Assembly: GCA_018333075.1 (NCBI GenBank)
Contig: BORH01000005.1
Coordinates: forward strand, 62,001 to 126,000
Source: Heyndrickxia sporothermodurans
GTDB taxonomy: Bacteria; Bacillota; Bacilli; Bacillales; Bacillaceae_C
Length of the DNA stretch: 64,000 nt
Direction of reading: 5' to 3'
Part shown: in pieces, positions 18,673 through 27,566 of the stretch
Layout: each line of letters opens with the position of its first letter
Position numbering within the stretch: position 1 is the stretch's first letter
Notes under the pieces: generated by a model
Seen by the model: the letters and a program-made list of their open reading frames with translations, nothing else
Databases searched by the model: none
What the model was told of the DNA's origin: nothing
Program-made: the position numbers and the translations under genes

Positions 18673-18748
18673 GTTATAGTAAGGTAAGCAGAAAGGTACT
18701 TGAAAGCGCATAAAATTAGATTTTTCATATGGAAGGCGAGGAGTATGA

Positions 18749-20278
18749 TTGAGTAGTAGAGAAGATTTATTATTTTGGCGAATCGCTCACTATTTTACTG
18801 TAACAAAAGGTTATTCCTTAATGCACATGAGTGAGAATCAAAAGGAATTATGGATTGAAGACACGTCAAATAAACATGCACAAATTATTAGGTTATTGCG
18901 TCATGATTTGGATTGGGGCAATAGGCTTCAACGAGATATCCAACATGCAGCAGTTCAAGCAGAGAATATCCGCAAACATTTGATGAAACGTCAAATGAAT
19001 GCATTAAATATTTATGTCAGTGAGCATACACCAGTTGATGAATTTGAGTCTTTTATTAAGCATCCTTTACAAGTGAATAAAAAGACAATCTTACATAGTT
19101 ACATTATAGACCAAGAAAATGGAGAAAATAGTTTAGCGGATGTTATGAGGAATTTCAATGAAACAGCTCCTTCTCTATTTGATATCAACGAATCTATTGA
19201 TGAACAACAGATTGGGGTTTTGCAGTCTGAAATTCTTTCCAATGCTGTAACAAAATCCAAACAAGAAAAGCAATTTTTTGAAAATGGTAAACCATTTTTT
19301 ACATATGTATTCCTTGCCGTTCAGGTTATTATGTTTATCTTATTAGAAATCACAGGAGGGAGTACGAATCAAGAAAATTTAATTCGATTTGGTGCAAAGT
19401 TTAATCCATTGATTTTTAGTGGTGAATGGTGGAGGTTCATTACTCCTATTTTTCTTCATATTGGATTTCTCCATATTTTGATGAATTCTCTCGCCTTGTT
19501 TTATTTAGGACCAACTGTGGAAAGCATATTTGGTAGGATAAGATTTCTATGGATTTATCTTTTTTCAGGATTCGCAGGCGTTTTAGCGAGTTTTCTATTT
19601 AGCAGCCACTTATCTGCTGGGGCGAGTGGAGCTATATTCGGTTGTTTTGGTGCACTTTTATATATTGGTGCGGTAAATCCTAAGCTTTTCTTTCGGACGA
19701 TGGGGAAAAACGTTATTATTGTGATTATTATTAATCTAGTATTCGGTTTTAGCGTTTCTGGAATTGATAATTTCGGTCATATAGGTGGATTAATTGGAGG
19801 ATTTCTAGCAACAGCTGTTGTTCATTTCCCAAAAAAACAAAAATGGTTCACCCAAATAGGAGCTTTACTTTTAACTGCTATTGTAACAGTTAGTTTGTTA
19901 ATTTTTGGTTTTCAAAATGAAAAGCCGGATGTTGTCAATAGTATTGCACAACAAAAACTAAATGAGCAAAAATATAAAGAAGCATATGATATGCTCGATC
20001 AATTCATAGCTAAGGGAAAAGGTGACGCAGTTACTTACTTTCAACTTTCATTTGCTGAAATCCAACTGCAGAAATTGACTGAAGCAAAAGAACATCTTCA
20101 AAAAGCGATAGAATTAGATCCTAAATTCCATGAGGCTTATTATAATCTTGCTTTATTATATATGTCTGAGGGGAATATAACAGAAGCAAGAAAACATGTT
20201 CAAAAGGCAATGGAGCTTTCAAAAGATGATAAATATAAGGAACTACTAAATAAAATGAATCAGGGAACAAATCTATAA
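18749..20278 (+). CDS. gluP: Rhomboid-family intramembrane serine protease GluP (YqgP) with TPR tail
   Basis: A 509-residue membrane protease. The N-terminal cytosolic domain (about 1-175) is followed by a rhomboid core with HIGFLHILMNSLALF, the catalytic serine in SAGASGAIFGCF and the catalytic histidine in NFGHIGGLIGG. After the last membrane segment, a C-terminal region from about residue 400 has two TPR-like repeats (AYDMLDQFIAKGKGD; EAYYNLALLYMSEGNITEA). In B. subtilis YqgP cleaves the MgtE magnesium transporter. TTG start at 18749 follows GGCGAGGAG. Length and domains match the full-length family. Confidence 0.92.
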   Translation: MSSREDLLFWRIAHYFTVTKGYSLMHMSENQKELWIEDTSNKHAQIIRLLRHDLDWGNRLQRDIQHAAVQAENIRKHLMKRQMNALNIYVSEHTPVDEFESFIKHPLQVNKKTILHSYIIDQENGENSLADVMRNFNETAPSLFDINESIDEQQIGVLQSEILSNAVTKSKQEKQFFENGKPFFTYVFLAVQVIMFILLEITGGSTNQENLIRFGAKFNPLIFSGEWWRFITPIFLHIGFLHILMNSLALFYLGPTVESIFGRIRFLWIYLFSGFAGVLASFLFSSHLSAGASGAIFGCFGALLYIGAVNPKLFFRTMGKNVIIVIIINLVFGFSVSGIDNFGHIGGLIGGFLATAVVHFPKKQKWFTQIGALLLTAIVTVSLLIFGFQNEKPDVVNSIAQQKLNEQKYKEAYDMLDQFIAKGKGDAVTYFQLSFAEIQLQKLTEAKEHLQKAIELDPKFHEAYYNLALLYMSEGNITEARKHVQKAMELSKDDKYKELLNKMNQGTNL

Positions 20279-20336
20279 CATTAGAAAAAGGATTTATGAA
20301 TTTAAGCTACTTACTAAACTTATTCCTAGCATTTTT

Positions 20337-21242
20337 TTATATGAGGGTTGTTTGATGATTAGTAGTTGTTACCTGAATTACTTGTTTAAGAAGGATGGGC
20401 TCCAAGTCTTTTGTTATAATTAATACCAATAATTCTTTTTTGTTTTCATTGAGTAGTAGTAAGGGGATGGTACTTCCTAACGGATCAACGGAAGTTCCAT
20501 CTTCTTTTTTTATTCCCAAAATATAATTTTTATATAGACCTTCCCATAGTTTACCTATTATTTCATCGGATTGATTTTTTGAAAAACCAGGCAAGGGTTT
20601 ATCGTTATATTGAACTAATTCAGTAAGCGGAATAGGTATGTATTGGTTTATATTTATCTTATTTTTTGAAAGCCCATTTTTCCATAGTGATTCAATTTGC
20701 TTCATACTATTTTCTTTTAAAGCATATTCCCACTGTTTTTCGTCTTCCGACTCCGCTGTATGAAAACCAATGGGTTTCATTTGGAATTTTGAATGGACAA
20801 CGAAGAGTGTATCATTAGACATTCTCTGAACACTATTAATTTTGTGTTTTTCTTGTATTTCACCATAGTGGAAGGAGATCGCGCGATAATATCCACTACC
20901 TATCTCCTTTACATGTTCACTTTGGTGTAAGGCTGCTCTATTTTGTTTCCATGTTTTGCTTCCAATTTGTTTAACAAGCTTCCCGTGCTTATATAATAAT
21001 CCAATATCTTGTCTTAAATAAGCTTTACGGTCTAATTTAGAATAAATGGAATAGTCTACTGTGTATTTATTCTTTTGCTCGATATCAGTCAATGTTAAAT
21101 TTGTTTCTGCATCGAGAAAATGTGCGTTTTCATGGAGAGGAAAATACGTAATGGCATCTTTAGTAGGACTTATACCTATCTTAATAATAAAGATAAAAAT
21201 CGTAAGTATAGTTAGAATAATGAAGGTATATATCTTTTTCAT
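20337..21242 (-). CDS. Putative exported protein of unknown family
   Basis: A 301-residue protein with one N-terminal hydrophobic segment (residues 4-23, IYTFIILTILTIFIFIIKIG), acting as a signal anchor, followed by a soluble, lysine-rich extracytoplasmic region. I do not recognise the family. It contains no cysteine after the signal segment, so it is not a lipoprotein. ATG 21242 follows AAGGGTGAT. It is the only minus-strand gene between gluP and glcK and has no counterpart in the B. subtilis order that I recall, so it may be an insertion specific to this lineage. Confidence 0.7.
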   Translation of the reverse strand: MKKIYTFIILTILTIFIFIIKIGISPTKDAITYFPLHENAHFLDAETNLTLTDIEQKNKYTVDYSIYSKLDRKAYLRQDIGLLYKHGKLVKQIGSKTWKQNRAALHQSEHVKEIGSGYYRAISFHYGEIQEKHKINSVQRMSNDTLFVVHSKFQMKPIGFHTAESEDEKQWEYALKENSMKQIESLWKNGLSKNKININQYIPIPLTELVQYNDKPLPGFSKNQSDEIIGKLWEGLYKNYILGIKKEDGTSVDPLGSTIPLLLLNENKKELLVLIITKDLEPILLKQVIQVTTTNHQTTLI

Positions 21243-21420
21243 TTGAAACGATCACCCTTTTTGGTTTGTCCATTTTACCTCCAATATACGTTTAACCGAT
21301 AATATTTATGTTACTTAGTAATAGTTATTTTTCCATTCTTCATACTTGTCCGTCACTTGAATATAATCTATACTGATTTAAGATTAGTTAGCGAATGCAA
21401 TGGTTTTGAGGTGTATTTCT

Positions 21421-21618
21421 GTGAAAACGTTTTATGACGTTCAACAATTATTAAAAAAATATGGAATCATCATTTATATAGGAGATCGCTTAGGAGATAT
21501 TGAAATGATGGAAATGGAGATTCGAGATCTATATAAATCTCGATTAATAGATAATGATGTATTTAAAAAAGCCATTTTAGTATTAAGACATGAAAGACAA
21601 AAGAGTAATCAACTATAA
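21421..21618 (+). CDS. yqgQ: YqgQ-family small protein (DUF910)
   Basis: A 65-residue, mostly helical protein (MKTFYDVQQLLKKYG..., ending RHERQKSNQL), matching the YqgQ family. The start is GTG at 21421, eight bases after GAGGTG; a seven-residue upstream extension is unlikely. It precedes glcK by 14 bases, so the two are co-transcribed and probably translationally close. A nucleic-acid-binding role has been suggested for the family; nothing in the sequence proves it. Confidence 0.85.
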   Translation: MKTFYDVQQLLKKYGIIIYIGDRLGDIEMMEMEIRDLYKSRLIDNDVFKKAILVLRHERQKSNQL

Positions 21619-21632
21619 GGGGGAAATAATAT

Positions 21633-22601
21633 ATGTTAGAGAAATGGATCGTTGGAGTAGACCTTGGAGGTACAACAACCAAATTAGCTTTTGTACAAGA
21701 GAATGGGGAACTCATATATCAGTGGGAGATAGATACAGATAACTCTGATGCTGGTAAAAATATTTTAAAAAATATTTCTGAATCGATTAATCAAAAATTA
21801 ACCTATTTGAAGAAGGAAAAAGATATTCTTCTTGGAATCGGAATGGGGGCACCTGGTGCTGTTGATATCAATAAAGGAATTATTTATGAGGCGGTAAATC
21901 TAGGGTGGGAAAATCGTTTTCCAGTTGTTCAAATTTTAAGTGATTTAACCGGATTGCCAGTTGTGATTGATAATGATGCAAACTGTGCTGCATTAGGTGA
22001 AATGTGGAGAGGTGCTGGACAGGGATCTAAAGATTTAGTGTGTGTAACATTAGGTACTGGTGTTGGCGGAGGAATTATTGTAAACAGGAAAATCGTTCAT
22101 GGAGCTAAAGGAGCTGCAGGTGAAATTGGTCATATTACGGTAATTCCTGAAAATGGTTCACCGTGTAATTGTGGTAAAACTGGTTGTCTAGAAACGGTTG
22201 CATCTGCTACAGGGATATCTAGAATAGCAGTGGAAGCTGTACAAAATGAAAATGTGGAGTCACTATTAAAGCAAACGTATGAAAAAAATGGGACGATCAC
22301 TGCCAAAGATGTATTTGATTGTGTGAGGGAAAATGATTTGCTTGCGAAGGAGATCGTTAATAAGGTTTCATTTTACTTAGGATTAGCCTTAGCCAATATC
22401 GGAAATGGCTTAAATCCAGAAAAAATTGTTATTGGTGGCGGAGTTTCCAAAGCAGGAGATACTCTATTAACTCCACTATTAACTTATTTTAAAAAATTTT
22501 CATTTACACCAGTCGCACAATCGACAAGTATTGATCTTGCTACTTTAGGGAATAATGCTGGAGTGATTGGGGCAGCTTGGCTCATTTATGATAGAAAATA
22601 A
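21633..22601 (+). CDS. glcK: Glucokinase, ROK family
   Basis: ATP-dependent glucose kinase of 322 residues. It shows the ROK ATP motif VGVDLGGTTTKLAFV, the sugar-binding and catalytic VVIDNDANCAALGE, GTGVGGGII, and the ROK signature with zinc motif EIGHITV...CNCGKTGCLETVAS. These fit bacterial GlcK of gram-positives. ATG follows AAGGGGGAAA. It is the second gene of the yqgQ-glcK operon. No terminator with a U run follows; an inverted repeat at 22647-22686 may mark the 3' end. Confidence 0.93.
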   Translation: MLEKWIVGVDLGGTTTKLAFVQENGELIYQWEIDTDNSDAGKNILKNISESINQKLTYLKKEKDILLGIGMGAPGAVDINKGIIYEAVNLGWENRFPVVQILSDLTGLPVVIDNDANCAALGEMWRGAGQGSKDLVCVTLGTGVGGGIIVNRKIVHGAKGAAGEIGHITVIPENGSPCNCGKTGCLETVASATGISRIAVEAVQNENVESLLKQTYEKNGTITAKDVFDCVRENDLLAKEIVNKVSFYLGLALANIGNGLNPEKIVIGGGVSKAGDTLLTPLLTYFKKFSFTPVAQSTSIDLATLGNNAGVIGAAWLIYDRK

Positions 22602-22863
22602 TATGGATGAAAATGAAACTTTTTTATGAGGAAAACGTCTAAACATACAGGGAGAAAATTTTGTTCAATATAAATTTTCTTCCTGTTAAGTCGCTTTCGT
22701 TTTTTGAACATTATGCTGCGACTTTTAGCTCTTCGAGGTATTCCCCAGTGTCTTAGATTTTATTGAGAAGCATCGAAAATTATTTTCCATCATATAGACA
22801 AATATAATTGAGCTAAGCAGTCGCCTCCGTGTTTGTAAGTAAATAAGGAGGTACAACATTTAT
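22602..22863. other. Intergenic region with two inverted repeats and a possible transposase-end remnant
   Basis: Contains a 15-bp stem (22647-22661 with 22672-22686, one G-U pair) lacking a U run, and a second repeat AAGTCGC (22688-22694) / GCGACTT (22718-22724). On the minus strand at 22711-22749 a stop-bounded stretch reads DTGEYLEELKVAA, which looks like the tail of a decayed gene, perhaps a transposase; the family is not established. Before yqgS, CCTCC (22824-22828) can pair with the SD GGAGG (22847-22851). No complete gene is seen. Confidence 0.4.
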
Positions 22864-24741
22864 ATGTCAAAATTAAACAAAGCATCGATTATCTTGCCTA
22901 TTGTCGGAGCTTTATTTCTCTGGATTAAGACGTATATTGTGTATAAGACTGGATTCCATATTAAAATTGAAAACTGGATGCAGGAATTTATTTTAATACT
23001 GAACCCTGCCAGTTTTTTATTGTTTATTTTTGGACTCTCATTATTTTTTAAGACAGAAAAAGTTCGAAACGGCTATATCCTATTCGTAAGTTTTTTATTA
23101 TCTTTTATCATCTATGCTAATGTCGTTTTTTATCGATTTTTTACAGACTTCTTAACACTTCCGGTATTATTTCAAACAAGTAATTTTGGGGATTTAGGTG
23201 AAAGTGCTTCAGCTGAAATTAATTGGTGGGATTTTTTCTTTTTTATCGATGTTTTTCTTTTATTAATGATCATAAAAATGAAACCTAAAATGGTTAATTT
23301 TCAATCAATAAAAAGAGTAAATCGGAGAGCTTACTTCCTTGTAACAGCTGCAATTCTTTTTTTAAACCTTGGATTATCAGAAGCTGAACGCCCTCAGCTG
23401 CTTTCACGTACATTTGATCGAGAAATTCTTGTAAAGAATATTGGAACCTATAATTATCATTTATACGATCTTTTTTTACAATCAAAATCGTCTGCACAAA
23501 AAGCAATGGCTGATGGTAGTCGTTTGGTTGATGTAGAAAACTATGTTCGTGCGAACTATGTGAAACCAAACGAAAAATTATTTGGAATTGCCAAAGGAAG
23601 AAATGTGATAGTGATTTCACTTGAATCAACCCAAAGCTTTGTTATTAATTCTAAAGTTAACGGACAAGTCATTACTCCATATTTAAATCAATTGATCAAA
23701 GACAGCTACTATTTTGATCATTTCTACCATCAAACAGGTCAAGGAAAAACTGCGGATGCAGAGTTTTTAATTGAAAATTCTCTATACCCCCTAAATCGAG
23801 GAGCTGTTTTTTTTACCCATGCTAGTAATAAATACAATTCTTTAGCAACAAAGTTAAATGAAAATGGGTATTATACAAGTGGTATGCATGCGAATAATAA
23901 AAGCTTTTGGAATCGAGATATTATGTATAAATCTTTAGGGTATCAGAAATTTTATTCTTCCAACTCATATACGATTACTGACGAAAATTCTGTAGGGTGG
24001 GGAATGAAGGATATTCCATTTTTTCAACAATCAGTTGATTTGATGAAGGAAATGCCAAAACCATTTTATGCAAAAATGATCACTTTAACAAATCATCATC
24101 CATTTACCTTAGACGAATCAGATAGATTTATTGAAGAGTATACATCAAATGATAAAACGGTAAACCGCTATTTTACAACAGTTCGTTATGAAGATGAATC
24201 GATTAAAGAGTTTATGATCAAATTAAAGCAGGCTGGATTATATGATAAATCTATTATAATCATGTATGGTGACCACTATGGAATATCTGAAAATCATCAT
24301 TTGGCAATGGGCCAATATCTAGGAAAAGAGATTACCCCTTTCGTCCATGCTGACCTACAAAAGGTCCCATTTATTGTTCACATTCCCGGTGTAACAGATA
24401 AAGGTCGTGGAAAAATCATATCAAAAGTCAGTGGGCAGATTGATGTTAGACCAACAATTCTCCACTTATTGGGAATTGAAACAAAAAAAGATATTCAATT
24501 CGGAGAAGATTTATTTTCCCCGGACCACCGAAATTTTACAATATTTCGTGATGGTCAATTTGTAACGGATAAATATGTTTGGGCTGCCAATACATGTTAT
24601 TCAAAAAATACGGAAGAACAGGTTGATAAAGAACTCTGTCGTATCTATAAAGAAAATACCGCTACTGAGCTAAATTTTTCCGATGAAATAATTTATGGTG
24701 ATTTACTTAGATTTTACGGTGATGAAAAAAATAAGGATTAA
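22864..24741 (+). CDS. yqgS: LtaS-type lipoteichoic acid synthase/primase-like membrane enzyme YqgS
   Basis: Polyglycerol-phosphate synthase family, 625 residues: five N-terminal transmembrane segments (to about residue 170) and an extracellular sulfatase-fold domain. Visible catalytic features are VISLESTQSF (metal-binding Glu), the threonine nucleophile T296 in GQGKTADAEF, and MYGDHYG with the Asp-His metal pair. ALSEAERP marks the linker region commonly cleaved by signal peptidase (reads LGLSEAERPQLL here). The SD is AAGGAGG. YqgS is one of several LtaS paralogs in Bacillus; whether it acts as primase or synthase cannot be read here. Confidence 0.9.
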   Translation: MSKLNKASIILPIVGALFLWIKTYIVYKTGFHIKIENWMQEFILILNPASFLLFIFGLSLFFKTEKVRNGYILFVSFLLSFIIYANVVFYRFFTDFLTLPVLFQTSNFGDLGESASAEINWWDFFFFIDVFLLLMIIKMKPKMVNFQSIKRVNRRAYFLVTAAILFLNLGLSEAERPQLLSRTFDREILVKNIGTYNYHLYDLFLQSKSSAQKAMADGSRLVDVENYVRANYVKPNEKLFGIAKGRNVIVISLESTQSFVINSKVNGQVITPYLNQLIKDSYYFDHFYHQTGQGKTADAEFLIENSLYPLNRGAVFFTHASNKYNSLATKLNENGYYTSGMHANNKSFWNRDIMYKSLGYQKFYSSNSYTITDENSVGWGMKDIPFFQQSVDLMKEMPKPFYAKMITLTNHHPFTLDESDRFIEEYTSNDKTVNRYFTTVRYEDESIKEFMIKLKQAGLYDKSIIIMYGDHYGISENHHLAMGQYLGKEITPFVHADLQKVPFIVHIPGVTDKGRGKIISKVSGQIDVRPTILHLLGIETKKDIQFGEDLFSPDHRNFTIFRDGQFVTDKYVWAANTCYSKNTEEQVDKELCRIYKENTATELNFSDEIIYGDLLRFYGDEKNKD

Positions 24742-24789
24742 ATGCTGAGTTAATTGAAAGTTGAATAAAGAAATGGTAGAGGTGGAGTG

Positions 24790-25929
24790 ATGAAAAAGAA
24801 AAAACAATTTATATATTTATTTTCCATCACCTTTTCCATGTTGATGCTGGCTTTCTTTATCGGTGGATGTGATAATCGAAAAACGAATCAAAGGCCAATG
24901 AAAAAGAAAGAAGTTCATACTGAACAGCTGAACAAATTAAAAATTGATGAAAATCAATTTGACAGAGTAGTTGGCTGGTTAAATAATGAGACGATCATTT
25001 ACATAAAGCAACATGATAAAGAATATCAAGTATATAAATTTCAATTGGTGAGCGGAGAAAGTAATTTATTGTTTAAAAATAAAAATCCGATTAAAAATGT
25101 AATGATTAGTCCAGATCATAAAAAGCTTTTAGTTCAAACAGCATTACATACAAATTTGGCTAAGTTATTTTTACTTGATTCGAACGGAAAAACACTTTTT
25201 ACTAAAGAAATAAAGTCATTTGATTTAACGTATGAATGGAATGATTTAAACCCACAAAGACTTGCCATTTCTGTTTTTTTTGAGGACTGGACCTTTAAAG
25301 TTTATACATTAGATGTAAACACTTTTAAATTTACTAAAGAGTCTTTTTCTGATCCATTTGTCAAGTGGTTTGGGAAAGACACAATTATTTATCAACAAAG
25401 GGATAATAATGATATTCAATTAAATGCTCCACTCCAAAAGGCTTCAATTAGTGATCCGTATCAACAGAATGACTTATTGGACAGCGTTTATTATTTTGAT
25501 ACCTTTCGTCAATATTTAATGGCGATAAAGATACCATCTGAAAATAACAACAAAGCAGAATATCAATTTTTCGATTTATCTATGAAAAAAAAGTATTCTT
25601 TTCAAGTTCCTCATTTAAGCCAATTTAATGACTGGTTAATACCTTATTACGACTTTTTAATAAAAGATACAAAGTTTATTTCGTTTGTTCCTTATAATAG
25701 TGAAGCCATTGATGAATATCAAAAAGACTTTAAACTAATAAGTTATCATCTTATAAATAAAAATAAAAAAACATTATTTGAACATCTAAATAATGAACCG
25801 ATTTCTTGTAGGCAGAATGGGGATCTTTGCTTGTATGGCTTTCAATTTGAAAAAATGATAGATATGAACCAAAATAAAATCATACCAATTGTTGAATTTA
25901 ATAAGGAAAAAACAAGAAAGAGCAGCTAA
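24790..25929 (+). CDS. yqgU: YqgU-like lipoprotein
   Basis: A 379-residue lipoprotein: KKKKQ, a hydrophobic signal (about residues 6-25) and lipobox-like AFFIGGC with the cysteine at about residue 27. It has a beta-propeller-like body with repeated blade-like segments (VVGWLNNETIIYIKQHDKEY, KLLVQTALHTNLAKLFLLDS, WNDLNPQRLAISVF). The ATG at 24790 follows GAGGTGGAG. It starts 48 bases after yqgS and may share its transcript. Function unknown; the propeller is an inference from repeat rhythm. Confidence 0.75.
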   Translation: MKKKKQFIYLFSITFSMLMLAFFIGGCDNRKTNQRPMKKKEVHTEQLNKLKIDENQFDRVVGWLNNETIIYIKQHDKEYQVYKFQLVSGESNLLFKNKNPIKNVMISPDHKKLLVQTALHTNLAKLFLLDSNGKTLFTKEIKSFDLTYEWNDLNPQRLAISVFFEDWTFKVYTLDVNTFKFTKESFSDPFVKWFGKDTIIYQQRDNNDIQLNAPLQKASISDPYQQNDLLDSVYYFDTFRQYLMAIKIPSENNNKAEYQFFDLSMKKKYSFQVPHLSQFNDWLIPYYDFLIKDTKFISFVPYNSEAIDEYQKDFKLISYHLINKNKKTLFEHLNNEPISCRQNGDLCLYGFQFEKMIDMNQNKIIPIVEFNKEKTRKSS

Positions 25930-25947
25930 AGAGCTGCTCTTTCTTCA
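25914..25947 (+). terminator. Terminator overlapping the end of yqgU
   Basis: A perfect 14-bp stem AAGAAAGAGCAGCT (25914-25927) / AGCTGCTCTTTCTT (25932-25945). The left arm includes the last codons and part of the stop of yqgU. The U tract is interrupted. Confidence 0.8.
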
Positions 25948-25964
25948 TAACAATTATAGCTGTA

Positions 25965-26138
25965 TTAAATAGTAGACGGATATCCTGAATGAATAACTGT
26001 CATTACAGTAAACCAACCAAATACTCCAAGAGTAATTAGTGCAAAAATAATACCCATTGGATTTTTATTTTTGAAGGCACTAATTAAACCAAATAATGCA
26101 AGCAAAGTAACTAGAGCAAAAATAATAACTGTACCCAT
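25965..26138 (-). CDS. Small two-span membrane protein (DUF2759-type)
   Basis: A 57-residue protein, MGTVIIFALVTLLALFGLIS..., with two hydrophobic segments (about 3-21 and 29-50) joined by AFKNKNPMG and ending HSGYPSTI. The ATG follows GGAAGGGG with short spacing. It sits between yqgU and yqgX in the region where B. subtilis has the small genes yqgV/yqgW. Family assignment is from memory; function unknown. Confidence 0.65.
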   Translation of the reverse strand: MGTVIIFALVTLLALFGLISAFKNKNPMGIIFALITLGVFGWFTVMTVIHSGYPSTI

Positions 26139-26380
26139 TTGTAGCAGACCCCTTCCTTAGAAATAAATAAAAAGATGTCAATTTTTCATATGTAAATTGA
26201 TAATGGCACTCATAGATATTTTACAATTATAAAAGTAGTTTGTCGAGTTGAAAAAATGAAAGTTCTTTGTCTTGTCTATAGTATAACCATTATATTTTTT
26301 CTTGTGCATGAAATTTTCCTATAATAATTTTGAATGTGTTACGATAAAAAGTGGAAAATATGATACAGGAGGTTAAAAAA

Positions 26381-27007
26381 ATGAAGTGGCAACGAATTCC
26401 TTTAGGAATTTTACAAACAAATTGTTATTTATTAGTTGGGAATAACCATGAGTGTATTGTTATTGATCCTGGAGATGAGGGGGATAAACTTCTTTCAATT
26501 ATCAATGAACAAAAGTTAAATCCCATTGCGATATTATTAACTCATGCCCATTTTGATCATATAGGTGCAGTTGATACCATTCGAAGTGCTTTTCAAATTC
26601 CTGTTTATGTACATACGAAGGAATCAGAATGGTTAACGAATCCTGCGCTAAATGGATCTAGTATTTTTATGATGGGAAAATCGTTAACACAGGAACCCGC
26701 TGATAAGCTTATTAATAATGAAACTTCCCTTAGCATCGGACGATTCAAAATTGATGTTTTTGAAACACCAGGACATTCTCCAGGAAGTATTTCTTTTTAT
26801 ATAAAGGAGCTAGCAGTCATTTTTGCAGGTGATACTTTATTTCTAAATAGTATTGGTCGTACAGATTTACCGGGTGGAAATCATCAACAACTAATAAATA
26901 GTATTGAGAGTAAGCTCCTCAGTTTACCAGAAGAGACAATGGTTCTACCAGGGCATGGAGAAGAAACGTTGATAAAACATGAAAAAGTTAGCAATCCATT
27001 CCTATAA
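26381..27007 (+). CDS. yqgX: Metallo-beta-lactamase-fold hydrolase YqgX
   Basis: A 208-residue glyoxalase II-like metallohydrolase. Metal motif THAHFDHIG near residue 62, GHSPGS near 131, FAGDTLF near 147 and the C-terminal GHGEETL near 187 supply the two-metal site. ATG 26381 follows AGGAGG; an in-frame extension of ten residues to a GTG was rejected. Substrate unknown; hydroxyacylglutathione-like or other thioester substrates are possible for the fold. Confidence 0.9.
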   Translation: MKWQRIPLGILQTNCYLLVGNNHECIVIDPGDEGDKLLSIINEQKLNPIAILLTHAHFDHIGAVDTIRSAFQIPVYVHTKESEWLTNPALNGSSIFMMGKSLTQEPADKLINNETSLSIGRFKIDVFETPGHSPGSISFYIKELAVIFAGDTLFLNSIGRTDLPGGNHQQLINSIESKLLSLPEETMVLPGHGEETLIKHEKVSNPFL

Positions 27008-27028
27008 ATATTAATTGAATCTTATACA

Positions 27029-27062
27029 AAAAAGACTCCTGAAAATTCAAGAGTCTTTTTCT
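27029..27062. terminator. Terminator between yqgX and yqgY
   Basis: A 10-bp stem AAAAAGACTC (27029-27038) / GAGTCTTTTT (27051-27060) between convergent genes. Confidence 0.85.
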
Positions 27063-27074
27063 GTGCATTTTTGA

Positions 27075-27317
27075 TTAATGTTCTACACCAGGTACAAGTA
27101 TGAATGTAGTATAGTATGTAAAGCCGGCGAAGAAAATTGTTAGGTACGCTCCAAAAATATACATATACATACGTTCAGAAAGTTTTAAATAGCTAAGTAG
27201 AACAAAAAATACAGTTTGACCAAGGAATAATAGTGCAAGTTTATCTAGATCACCAAGATAAAGCATAACGGTAAAAATACCCGTCCAAAATCCTAAAACT
27301 CTGTACATGCGATCCAT
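27075..27317 (-). CDS. yqgY: YqgY-like membrane protein (DUF2626)
   Basis: An 80-residue protein with three hydrophobic segments, MDRMYRVLGFWTGIFTVMLY... to ILVPGVEH, matching the DUF2626 family of Bacillus. ATG follows AAAGGAGGG. Located between yqgX and the comG operon as in B. subtilis. Function unknown. Confidence 0.8.
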   Translation of the reverse strand: MDRMYRVLGFWTGIFTVMLYLGDLDKLALLFLGQTVFFVLLSYLKLSERMYMYIFGAYLTIFFAGFTYYTTFILVPGVEH

Positions 27318-27566
27318 ATGTAACCCTCCTTTGTACCTTAAACTCCATCAATTTATAATTATAAATGAAAAGTATAGAGCATGTAAATATCATCCTAATA
27401 TAGTTTGTGACATTTAAGTGATAAATAATCATAAATGATAAGAAGATTTGTTTTAATAATTATGTTTGTTTTAGAATTAAGTGCATAAAAAAATAAAAAT
27501 TTTTTGAAGGAATTTAGATGTTAATGTCGAATCAAGTATTTAAGAAAAGGTGGTGATATAGTTATT

